Source: an uncultured Clostridia bacterium
GTDB taxonomy: Bacteria > Bacillota > Clostridia > TANB77 > CAG-508
Assembly (NCBI GenBank): GCA_934162535.1
Contig: CAKPJC010000028.1
Coordinates: 1-17,152 of the forward strand
Length of the DNA: 17,152 nt
Reading direction: 5' to 3'
The notes beneath the pieces are model-generated. The model was given only the letters and a program-made list of their open reading frames with translations, was not told the origin of the DNA and did no database searches. A program made the translations under genes and the position numbers. Every line of letters starts with the position of its first letter. The first letter of the stretch is position 1. Shown one piece after another: positions 1-7,621 of this stretch.

Positions 1-393
1 CCTACTGTTGCTCTTTGTACTTCTGTTCCATTTGCCTTTAATATTAATGTTACTGTTTCTGGTCTTATTCCATCTTGATTGTTTTCATCTAACCATTCTT
101 TGTTTACTGTTATACTTGTTGTTGCTGGTGTATGACTATTTTTTACTGTCATTCCTTCTACTGTTTTTGTATATCCTGTTGTTACTGTTTCTTCATCAAC
201 TGTATATACTATTTTTTCACCATTTGCATATACTGGTAAGTTTTCAAATGTTTTTGACCAATTGTCATTTGCTCCTACTGTTGCTCTTTGTACTTCTGTT
301 CCGTTTGCTTTTAATATTAATATTACTGTTTCTGGTCTTATTCCATCTTGGTTGTTTTCATCTAACCATTCTTTGTTTACTGTTACACTTGTT
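1..393 (-). repeat. Two near-identical Cna-B coding repeats, 273-bp period
   Basis: Bases 1-120 match bases 274-393 with five mismatches by eye, an exact 91-codon period. The match covers the first strands of two successive Cna-B domains, including VNKEWLDENNQDGIRPET. Identity drops sharply after base 120/393 and is much lower in the two Cna-B domains nearer the N-terminus, so this looks like a recent internal duplication or gene conversion. Confidence 0.9.
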
Positions 394-3104
394 TTTTCTA
401 CTTCATGTGTATTTATTATTTTATATGAATATACATTACCTACTGTTTCTTTTGGTAAAACTGAAACTGTATATCCATCAATAGTTCCAACTTCTTCTAC
501 ATTATAGTCTATTAGAGTACCATTTTCATATTTTGGTAGGTTTTCCCATTTTCCTGTCCAGCTATTTGCTTCAGATAATTCTTTTGCTTCTCCTATTACT
601 GTTTCACCTTTCTTTAGGTTTACAGTTACTGTTTGTGATCTTTTTCCATCTTGATTATCATTATCTACCCATACTTTTGTTATATCAATATCAACTGTGT
701 ATGGTTCATGTGTGTTTGTTACTGTTAATCCATCTTGACTATATGTTGTTTTGTATTCAGCTCCAATGTTTGTTTCTACAATTGTATATTTGATTTTTCC
801 ACCATCTTTGTTGTATGTTGGTAGTCCTTCAAATACATATGACCATTCTTTATCTGATTTTTGTTCAGGTATTACTGTTACTTTTACTGTTTGATTTGTT
901 TTTTCGTCTTTATATTCTACACCGTCAGCATATAATGTTAATTCAATTGAATTTGGTCTTATTCCGTCTTGGTTATTGTTATCTTCCCATACTTTTTTAG
1001 CTGTTACTGTTGTATTTTCGTTTACAACAACATTATCGTCATCATCCTCATCAGTTGTTTTTTCTGATGTAGCTGTTGCTAAGTTATATATTTTTCCTGC
1101 TTCTTTTACGTCATTTTCTGTTACTGTGTAATATGCTTTTATTACTTCAGCAGTTTCTCCTACAGCTATACTTGGTATTGTTTTTATTACAACATTTTCA
1201 GCTCCTTCTTCTACTGTATATGTTGTGTCTCCAACTCTTACTGTGTTGTTATCTGTAACTATAACGTCTTTTAATTCAACATTTCCTGTATTTTTTACAG
1301 TTATTGTGTATTCAATTATATCTCCAGCTCTAACTTTTGTTTTTCCTTCTACTATAGGTTTTCCGTTTACTGCTGTTGATGTTTTCTCTATTTCTAGTTT
1401 TGGTGTATCTTCTACTGGTGTTGTTACATCATCATCATCTGAAACTTCTTCAGGTGTTTCTTCTGGTATAACTGGTACTGATGTACCTGTAACAACAGCA
1501 TAGTTTGTTACTGTTTTTTCTGCATTTCCTTTGATGTCTTCTTCATATTTTACTGTATATTTAGCTTTTATTGTTTTTTGCTCTTTTGATGCTAAATCAC
1601 CTATTATCCATTTTCCATCTGTTAGTTCTATTCCAGCAAGTTCATCTGTAACTACAACATTTGTAAGTTTTTCACTACCTGTATTTGTTACTACTAATTC
1701 ATATTCTATTACGTCTTCTGCTTGAACTTTTGCATCTTTACCAATGCTTACACCATTTCTTTTTATGTCTGTAACATTTTTGATTATTTCTATATCAGTT
1801 GTTCCAACGTCTTCCTCGTTTGTGTCTTTTCCACCAACTGTTGCAACATTTCTGATTATTCCGTCAATGTCTTTTACTTCAACCATAAAAAATACTGTTT
1901 TTGTTTTTCCTGCTGGAACTTCAATATCTTTCCATTCTACTTTTGTTCCTTTTTCATCATTGATTACATTTCCACCTCTTAAAACATTACTGTTTAGTTC
2001 TGTTCCTTCTGGTACATAGTCTGTTATTGTTGTTGTTCCAGCTACATCTCCTGTGTTTTCAACAGATATGTAATATATAATTGTGTCTCCAATTTTTGCT
2101 TTTTCAACTTGTTCTTTATCTCTTAATATTGCACTTGTTTTTTTAGATTTTATAATTGATGTTTTTACTTCATTGCTTTCTTCACCATTGGCAATTGCTT
2201 TGTTGTTTATGATTCCTTTTGTTTCAACTGTTTCTCCGTTTTCATCTACCATTGTTTGGTTTACTGTTACTGTAAATTCTACTGTTTTTGTTTCTCCTGC
2301 TGGTATTGATATTACCCATTTTACGCCAACTATATCATTTCCTTCTGTGATAGTTGTTCCGTCATTATTAATAGACACAAATGTAGTATTTGCTGGTATT
2401 TTATCTGTAACTTCAATATTTTCAACATCTTTTTTGCTGTTGTTTGTTACATTTATTGTGTATTTAATTTGTTCTCCTGCATATACAAGATTTTCTCCTG
2501 CTTCTGTTGTTGCTGATTTTTCAACAACTATTTCTGGTTTTTCTGCATTAATGTTTGCAGTTGTTGATGCAACTACAACACTCATTGGATTCCACCAATC
2601 CCAGAATTTTTTAGCTACTACTTTTTCTTCGCCTTCTTCAACTCTTGTTATTGTTGTTTCTCCAACTTCATTTACATTTGTTCCTGTTGTAACACCATTG
2701 TTTGTTGTTCCATTGTTTCCTGTTGTTTGTGTATTATTTGCTGTGTTGTTGTTTTCATTGTTTCTATTTGTGTTATTGTTTGTTGCATTATTATTTGTTG
2801 TTTGATTATTGTTTGTTGTTTGATTATTGTTTGCTGTTTGATTTCCATCAGTATTTGGTGTTTGATTGTTTTTATTTCCTTGATTTTCAGGATTTTGTAC
2901 TGATGGGTCTTGTTTTTCATCATTATTGTCTTTGTTTTCATTGTCTATTCTGTTTTCAGCAACTTCTTTGTTGTCAACAGCTTCTGTTTTACCTTTATCA
3001 GCTAAGAATATTCCAACTGATATACCTGCTATTAATAATAAGACAATTATTGTTGCTATCGCAATAATGGTTTTCTTACTTAAGGTATTTGCTTTACCTG
3101 CCAT
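1..3104 (-). CDS. Large sortase-type surface adhesin/pilin-like protein with DUF11-like and Cna-B domains (C-terminus beyond left edge)
   Basis: An uninterrupted frame starts at ATG 3104-3102 and runs to base 1 without a stop, giving at least 1034 residues. A Shine-Dalgarno AGGGGG lies at about 3113-3119. Residues about 11-34 form one hydrophobic segment after a basic N-terminus (signal peptide or anchor). Residues about 54-150 are an Asn/Thr/Gln-rich stalk. Four DUF11-like beta domains follow at about 185-311, 317-440, 441-545 and 569-697, with a short acidic linker (EETPEEVSDDDD) before the fourth. Cna-B domains begin at about residues 697, 804, 903 and 994; the last is cut by the edge. Each starts with a (V/T)xKxW strand (VNKEWLDENNQDG) and the complete ones carry a Y(T)VxE strand and end near NTH or NSH, matching the Lys/Glu/Asn set that forms intramolecular isopeptide bonds in this family. 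Likely role is a surface stalk or adhesin displayed by the adjacent sortase; the sorting signal would be outside the window. Ligand unknown. Confidence 0.9.
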   Translation of the reverse strand, partial: MAGKANTLSKKTIIAIATIIVLLLIAGISVGIFLADKGKTEAVDNKEVAENRIDNENKDNNDEKQDPSVQNPENQGNKNNQTPNTDGNQTANNNQTTNNNQTTNNNATNNNTNRNNENNNTANNTQTTGNNGTTNNGVTTGTNVNEVGETTITRVEEGEEKVVAKKFWDWWNPMSVVVASTTANINAEKPEIVVEKSATTEAGENLVYAGEQIKYTINVTNNSKKDVENIEVTDKIPANTTFVSINNDGTTITEGNDIVGVKWVISIPAGETKTVEFTVTVNQTMVDENGETVETKGIINNKAIANGEESNEVKTSIIKSKKTSAILRDKEQVEKAKIGDTIIYYISVENTGDVAGTTTITDYVPEGTELNSNVLRGGNVINDEKGTKVEWKDIEVPAGKTKTVFFMVEVKDIDGIIRNVATVGGKDTNEEDVGTTDIEIIKNVTDIKRNGVSIGKDAKVQAEDVIEYELVVTNTGSEKLTNVVVTDELAGIELTDGKWIIGDLASKEQKTIKAKYTVKYEEDIKGNAEKTVTNYAVVTGTSVPVIPEETPEEVSDDDDVTTPVEDTPKLEIEKTSTAVNGKPIVEGKTKVRAGDIIEYTITVKNTGNVELKDVIVTDNNTVRVGDTTYTVEEGAENVVIKTIPSIAVGETAEVIKAYYTVTENDVKEAGKIYNLATATSEKTTDEDDDDNVVVNENTTVTAKKVWEDNNNQDGIRPNSIELTLYADGVEYKDEKTNQTVKVTVIPEQKSDKEWSYVFEGLPTYNKDGGKIKYTIVETNIGAEYKTTYSQDGLTVTNTHEPYTVDIDITKVWVDNDNQDGKRSQTVTVNLKKGETVIGEAKELSEANSWTGKWENLPKYENGTLIDYNVEEVGTIDGYTVSVLPKETVGNVYSYKIINTHEVEKTSVTVNKEWLDENNQDGIRPETVILILKANGTEVQRATVGANDNWSKTFENLPVYANGEKIVYTVDEETVTTGYTKTVEGMTVKNSHTPATTSITVNKEWLDENNQDGIRPETVTLILKANGTEVQRATV
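2795..2843 (-). repeat. 18-bp tandem microrepeat in the adhesin stalk
   Basis: An 18-base unit (plus strand ttgttgtttgattattgt) occurs at 2795-2812 and 2813-2830, with a partial third copy from 2831. On the minus strand it encodes a six-residue NNQTTN-like unit. It lies in a broader low-complexity Asn/Thr/Gln stretch between the membrane segment and the first folded domain. In-frame copy changes would lengthen or shorten the stalk without a frameshift. Confidence 0.8.
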
Positions 3105-3133
3105 TTTATTATTCCCCCTAAAAATTTTTATTA

Positions 3134-3751
3134 CTATATTTCATTTGCTTTTACTATGAGTCTTTCTTTATTGCCATTTGTGCATGTGATTAGTGTTACT
3201 TCTCTCACATGTTCATCTTTAGGTAATAAGATGTTTACATCATTTGGGTCTGTTGAAAAAATACTATATACAGAGTATTTTATTGTTTGACCTGTTAGGT
3301 CTGTTAATTCTATTATGTCTCCATTTTCTAGTTTTTTTGTTTTTCCAAACATTGTTCCATCTTTATTGTTGTGACCTGCTATTGATAAATTTCCATAGTC
3401 ATTTACGTTTTCTCCCCAATATTTTATTATGGATTTTCTCATAGGGTCTTTTGCGTTTTCTGGATCTATTTCTCCAATTTCTAATATTGGATATTGTATC
3501 CTAATTTTTGGTATTTTTACTATACCTATTACTTTATATCCTTTATATTCTAGTTGTATGTCGTTTTGTTGTTCATCTATTTTTGAAAAGTCTGTATTGC
3601 TGAATGCTTCTACGACTTTTTTGCTTTCTTTTTCATTTATTTGGTTTTTTCCATATTTGCATATTACTAGCCCTGTTATTACTATTGCTGATATTAATAA
3701 CACATAAAATAATATTTTGTATATTTTTAGTTTTATATTATTTTTGCTCAT
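3134..3751 (-). CDS. Sortase (class not assigned)
   Basis: 205-residue membrane-anchored transpeptidase expected to cleave a C-terminal sorting motif of exported proteins and join them to the peptidoglycan precursor or to each other. Residues about 10-31 form one N-terminal membrane segment. The catalytic set is visible: His127 in SIAGHNN, Cys190 in TLITCTNG and Arg197 in ERLIVKA. The entry strand IPKIRIQYPIL (about 80-90) is typical of the sortase barrel. There is no C-terminal membrane segment, which argues against a textbook class C pilin polymerase, but class B or D cannot be decided by eye. The start ATG lies inside the upstream gene (14-base overlap) and no clear Shine-Dalgarno precedes it, so translation is probably coupled to the 343-residue protein. 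The adhesin starts 29 bases after the stop codon. Both neighbours are plausible substrates. Confidence 0.93.
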   Translation of the reverse strand: MSKNNIKLKIYKILFYVLLISAIVITGLVICKYGKNQINEKESKKVVEAFSNTDFSKIDEQQNDIQLEYKGYKVIGIVKIPKIRIQYPILEIGEIDPENAKDPMRKSIIKYWGENVNDYGNLSIAGHNNKDGTMFGKTKKLENGDIIELTDLTGQTIKYSVYSIFSTDPNDVNILLPKDEHVREVTLITCTNGNKERLIVKANEI

Positions 3752-4769
3752 CTTTGTTTATTTTTTTCATTCTTATTGCTACAAATGTTAATGCACCAAC
3801 TACTATTACTAGTGCTACTATTAGTGCTATTCCATCATATGTTATTGGTAGCTTGGTTGTTTCTTGTGTTATTATTTTTTCTTTTTCTGTACTTGGCTCA
3901 TAGTTGTATGATGCTGTTAAGAATTGTGCATCTGTTGTTACATCATTGCCTGCAACTTTTTTTAGTAATACTACGTATTTGTCTCCTTCGCCTTCACCTT
4001 CAATTTTTGATTCAGGTTGTGCTATTGTCATTTTTTCAACTTCTTGCCAGTTTGCTTCTTCTACTAATTTTGAATATAAATCATTAAATTCTATTCCTGT
4101 TTGAACTTTTGAATACATATCCATTCCATTGTATTCATTTTGTATTTTTTCTGCTAATTCCATTAATTTTTTATATTCTTCTGAGTCTGATGTTTTTACT
4201 CTTTCAAAATAGTATTTTGCTTTTTTGTTGTCTGTTATTTTTACATATCCTACTTTTGATGTTTCAACTATTCCATTGATTTCTTCTTGTCTAACTGGGT
4301 TTGTTGCTTCTGTTGCTTCTTGATTTTCAGCTATTTCTACTTTTATTCTCTTTGTTATTGATTCTATTGAATCTATTTTTTCTTTTGATAATGATTTATT
4401 GAAATCGATTTCGATTCCATTTAGAATTAAATTTTCATTTTGGTCTTTGACCCACATATAAATTGTGCTTCCTGCTAATTTCTTTATGTCGTTTGCTCCT
4501 ATATAAGCTACTTGATTCTCTCCCAAATCTGTGATTGAATTAATATAAACTAAATCCATTACTTTTGGATTGGCATTATTTGATAATGCATATTTGAATT
4601 GTTTATCTGTATATTCTTTTACATATATTATGTATTCTTGATCACCACTTTCATTTATTGTGCTTACTACAGATATGTCTTCATTTGTTGCTAAAACTAC
4701 TACAGGTATTACTGCTATAAATAATACTATAGCTAGAACACTCAATAGCTTGATGCTAAGTTTGTTCAT
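3738..4769 (-). CDS. Secreted surface protein with LPITY-type sorting signal, probable sortase substrate
   Basis: 343 residues, no family recognised for the body. Residues 1-27 form a signal peptide (short basic start, hydrophobic core, likely cleavage VLA|TNE). The middle is soluble and charged, with a probable coiled-coil stretch around 205-245 and an acidic EGEGEGDK segment before a last beta-like section. The C-terminus has the three-part layout of a sortase signal: LPITYDG at 307-313, a hydrophobic segment about 314-332, and a basic RMKKINK tail. The motif differs from LPxTG in having Tyr where Gly is expected. A strong Shine-Dalgarno (AAGGAGGAGG) precedes the ATG and a good promoter lies just upstream. 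It is the first gene of an apparent operon with the sortase and the Cna-B adhesin, so a role as a minor pilin, anchor or accessory subunit is reasonable but inferred. Confidence 0.85.
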   Translation of the reverse strand: MNKLSIKLLSVLAIVLFIAVIPVVVLATNEDISVVSTINESGDQEYIIYVKEYTDKQFKYALSNNANPKVMDLVYINSITDLGENQVAYIGANDIKKLAGSTIYMWVKDQNENLILNGIEIDFNKSLSKEKIDSIESITKRIKVEIAENQEATEATNPVRQEEINGIVETSKVGYVKITDNKKAKYYFERVKTSDSEEYKKLMELAEKIQNEYNGMDMYSKVQTGIEFNDLYSKLVEEANWQEVEKMTIAQPESKIEGEGEGDKYVVLLKKVAGNDVTTDAQFLTASYNYEPSTEKEKIITQETTKLPITYDGIALIVALVIVVGALTFVAIRMKKINKDEQK

Positions 4770-4805
4770 CTTATAATCCTCCTCCTTGTATTTTTTATGC
4801 TTTCT

Positions 4806-4834
4806 ATTATATTATAATTTTTTCCATTTGTAAA
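4806..4834 (-). promoter_or_regulatory. Sigma-A-type promoter of the surface-protein/sortase operon
   Basis: On the minus strand, TTTACA at 4834-4829 is followed after 17 bases by TATAAT at 4811-4806. A second overlapping TATAAT lies at 4816-4811. The start site would be near 4799, giving a leader of about 30 bases before the ATG at 4769. Confidence 0.75.
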
Positions 4835-4875
4835 CAGTTTATCTAAAATTTGTAATATTTCATGGAGGTGTAAAC

Positions 4876-4905
4876 AAAAAACCAAGTTATTTTGTTTAAC
4901 CTGGT
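4876..4905 (-). terminator. Rho-independent terminator of glgP
   Basis: Minus-strand hairpin with arms ACCAGGTTA (4905-4897) and TAACTTGGT (4889-4881), a nine-pair stem with one G-U pair and a seven-base loop, followed by TTTTTT. It begins about ten bases after the glgP stop codon and separates glgP from the surface operon promoter. Confidence 0.85.
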
Positions 4906-4914
4906 CTTTTTGTT

Positions 4915-7482
4915 CTATTTTTCTATCCATTTTACTAAATCTAAGTTTTCGCTGTCTAGTAACATTTCATGTTGTGGCATAACTCTAAATGTGTATCCAT
5001 AGTTTCCACCTGAATTTAAGTCGATTTTTGTAACATAATAGTATTTTCTATTTTCTTCATCAACTCTTTCAAGTTTCATTGGAATTATTGCTACATCTTG
5101 AACGGCTCCATTTTCTAAGAATTTTCCATAATATGCTTCTGCTCTAATACTGTTTGAGTCTATATTTGGTAATGTAACACAACATCTTACTTCTATTTGT
5201 GCTCCTGCATCTACTGTTATGTCATCAACATTGTTTTCCATCTGCTCTATTTTAATGTCTTTCCAGTTTGCATACATATTTTGCTTCCAACTATTATATT
5301 CTGCAACTTTGTCAAGATTATTGTAATATGTTTTTGTTAAGTTACATAGTGGTATATATAGTTTTCTTGCATAATCTACTAACATTCTTGCTGTACTGTA
5401 TTTCCCTCCTGTTGATATTATAGAATTCTTCATTATTTCTATCCAGTTTTTTGATATTCCATTTCTGTCTTTATCATAATATGTTGGTATTATTTTGTTT
5501 TCTAATGTGTAATACATACTTTCACTGTCTGCTCTGTCTTGTTCTTCATATGACATGTAGTCTGCATTAGTTCCTATTGTCCAGCCATTTTTTTGGTTAT
5601 ATCCTTCTGCCCACCAGCCATCAAGTACACTGAAGTTTATTACTCCATTTACTGATGCTTTTTGTCCACTTGTTCCTGATGCTTCCATTGGTCTTCTTGG
5701 GTTGTTTAGCCATACATCCACACCACTTACTAGGTAACTTGATATTTCTATATTGTAGTTCTCTAGTAAAAATATTTTTCCCTTGAATTGTGGTGTCATT
5801 GATAACTCATGTATATATCTTATTAATTCTGCTCCGTCTTTGTCTGCTGGATGTGCCTTACCTGCAAATATTATTTGTACTGGTCTTTCTGCATCATTTA
5901 GTATTTGTGTTATTCTTTCTAAGTCTTTGAATATTAGCGTCGCTCTTTTATATGTTGCAAATCTTCTTGCAAATCCTATTGTAAGTGCTTCTGGATTTAG
6001 TTTTGATGTTATCTCTGTTATGTCTTCATATCTCATTCCTTCTCTTCTTAGTCGTCTTGTTACATTTTCTTTTACTATTGAGATAAGTTTTTGCTTTCTT
6101 TCCATATGTACTTTCCATAGTTTGTCATCTGGTATGTTTTTTATTTTTTCCCATACTTGGTCTTCATGTATATTGTCTTGCCAATATGGTATTAGATATT
6201 TGTTATATAGGTCTTTTAGCCTTGGTGATAGCCACGAACATGTGTGTATTCCGTTTGTTACATATGTTATTGGTGATTCACTTGGTGCTATGTTTGGCCA
6301 TACTTCTGCAAATAGTTCTCTTGATACTTCTCCATGTAGCTTACTTACACCATTTTTCTTTCCTGCTATTTTTAGTGCAAATATTCCCATGTTGAAACCT
6401 TGCTCTAAGTTTTCTCCTGGTTTCATTCCTAGTTTTAGAAATTGCTCTCTTGTTAATCCTAGTTTTGGCCAGAAGTCTTTGAAGTATTTTTCTACTAGGC
6501 TTATTGGGAATATGTCATTTCCTGCTGGTACTGGTGTGTGTGTTGTAAATACTGTTTTTGATGATGCTATGTCTTTTGCCACATCAAATGATACTTGTTG
6601 TTCTTTTATTGTATTTTTTATTAATTCTAGGTTTAAGAATGCTGAGTGCCCTTCATTCATATGATATATGGTCGGTCTTAGTCCAAGTCTTCTTAATAAA
6701 TTAACTCCACCCATTCCTAGTATTATTTCTTGTCTTATTCTCATTTCTTGGTCTCCACCATATAACCTTGCTGTTGTGTCTCTATCTTCTGGGTTATTTA
6801 GGTCTATGTCCGAATCCATTAGGTATAGTTTTATTCTTCCAACATTTACTTCCCATACTTTTATGTATATTCTTCTTTTTGGGAATTTGATGTATACTAT
6901 TAAGTCATTTCCGTCTATGTCTTTTACTGGATTTATTGGTAGGTTGTATAAGTCTATGTCTCTATATTCTGGTCTTTGCATTCCATGTGCATCTATTACT
7001 TGATTAAAATATCCGTTTTTGTATAACAGTCCTACTGCAACTAATGGTATTCCCATATCACTTGCTGATTTTAAGTGATCTCCTGATAATATTCCTAATC
7101 CTCCTGAGTATATTGCCATTGTTTGGTCTAGCCCATATTCTGCTGAGAAATATGCTATTAAGTCATTTTTGTTGTCTGGATATTTTTGTGTGAACCATGT
7201 GTTTTTACTGTTCATGTATCCTTCATAGTCTTCTACTACTTTATCATATTCTTTTAAGAACATTATGTCTTTTGATACTTTTTCTAACCTTTCTTGGTCT
7301 ACTGCTTTTAAGAATTTTACAGGGTTTTTGTCACATTTTTCCCATAGGTCTGGGTCTATATTTTTGAATAATCTTAAGTATTCTGTGTTCCATGACCACC
7401 ATAAATTATTTGATATTTCTGTTATTTTTTCTATTCTTTTTGGTAATTGTGGATTTACAGTTATTCTGTTAAATACATACAT
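4915..7482 (-). CDS. glgP: Alpha-glucan (glycogen/maltodextrin) phosphorylase, GT35, DUF3417 type
   Basis: 855 residues. It releases glucose-1-phosphate from the non-reducing ends of alpha-1,4-glucans using phosphate and pyridoxal phosphate, in the cytoplasm. Residues about 1-110 match the N-terminal DUF3417 domain of the short phosphorylase branch (NNLWWSWNTEYLRLF). The GT35 core follows: AEYGLDQTMAIYSGGLGILSG near 114-134, YHMNEGHSAF near 273-282, TTHTPVPAGND near 313-323, GFARRFATYKRA near 503-514. EASGTSGQKASVNG at 600-613 carries the expected pyridoxal phosphate lysine, K608. The last 110 residues form a beta-rich C-terminal extension. The start ATG has TAGGAGGA eight bases upstream. Own promoter and terminator suggest a single-gene unit. 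The debranching enzyme encoded 2.6 kb upstream would supply the complementary activity. Preference for glycogen versus maltodextrin cannot be read from sequence. Confidence 0.95.
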   Translation of the reverse strand: MYVFNRITVNPQLPKRIEKITEISNNLWWSWNTEYLRLFKNIDPDLWEKCDKNPVKFLKAVDQERLEKVSKDIMFLKEYDKVVEDYEGYMNSKNTWFTQKYPDNKNDLIAYFSAEYGLDQTMAIYSGGLGILSGDHLKSASDMGIPLVAVGLLYKNGYFNQVIDAHGMQRPEYRDIDLYNLPINPVKDIDGNDLIVYIKFPKRRIYIKVWEVNVGRIKLYLMDSDIDLNNPEDRDTTARLYGGDQEMRIRQEIILGMGGVNLLRRLGLRPTIYHMNEGHSAFLNLELIKNTIKEQQVSFDVAKDIASSKTVFTTHTPVPAGNDIFPISLVEKYFKDFWPKLGLTREQFLKLGMKPGENLEQGFNMGIFALKIAGKKNGVSKLHGEVSRELFAEVWPNIAPSESPITYVTNGIHTCSWLSPRLKDLYNKYLIPYWQDNIHEDQVWEKIKNIPDDKLWKVHMERKQKLISIVKENVTRRLRREGMRYEDITEITSKLNPEALTIGFARRFATYKRATLIFKDLERITQILNDAERPVQIIFAGKAHPADKDGAELIRYIHELSMTPQFKGKIFLLENYNIEISSYLVSGVDVWLNNPRRPMEASGTSGQKASVNGVINFSVLDGWWAEGYNQKNGWTIGTNADYMSYEEQDRADSESMYYTLENKIIPTYYDKDRNGISKNWIEIMKNSIISTGGKYSTARMLVDYARKLYIPLCNLTKTYYNNLDKVAEYNSWKQNMYANWKDIKIEQMENNVDDITVDAGAQIEVRCCVTLPNIDSNSIRAEAYYGKFLENGAVQDVAIIPMKLERVDEENRKYYYVTKIDLNSGGNYGYTFRVMPQHEMLLDSENLDLVKWIEK

Positions 7483-7538
7483 TTATTTTTCCTCCTAAGT
7501 TTCTCTTCTTTTTTTCTTTTAGTAGTTTTTTCACTCAT

Positions 7539-7567
7539 ATTATCTACTAAAAAACTTTTTTTGTCAA
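7539..7567 (-). promoter_or_regulatory. Sigma-A-type promoter of glgP
   Basis: Minus strand TTGACA at 7567-7562, a 17-base spacer, then GATAAT at 7544-7539. The start site would be near 7532, leaving a purine-rich leader of about 50 bases before the glgP ATG at 7482. The perfect -35 suggests strong transcription independent of the upstream ATPase gene. Confidence 0.8.
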
Positions 7568-7584
7568 TGATTTTTTCAAATTTT

Positions 7585-7615
7585 CAAAGGATTAGAAATT
7601 GTGTCTAATCCTTTG
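7585..7615 (-). terminator. Perfect 12-bp inverted repeat after the ATPase gene, probable terminator
   Basis: Arms CAAAGGATTAGA and TCTAATCCTTTG (7585-7596 and 7604-7615) form a 12-pair stem with a seven-base loop just after the ATPase stop codon. The run following the stem on the minus strand is only GAAAATTTG, so the U-tract is weak. It may still terminate or protect the 3' end. It lies immediately upstream of the glgP promoter. Confidence 0.65.
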
Positions 7616-7621
7616 TTATTT

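Noticed and set aside
2083..2805. Plus-strand open frame of 240 codons inside the adhesin region
   Set aside because: It is the antisense shadow of the minus-strand adhesin. Its product is a Phe/Val/Ser-rich string with no domain, and the minus strand has a good ribosome site, domains and repeats.
5783..6664. Plus-strand open frame of 293 codons opposite glgP
   Set aside because: The minus strand encodes unmistakable phosphorylase motifs over the same bases. The plus frame has no recognisable protein and no ribosome binding context.
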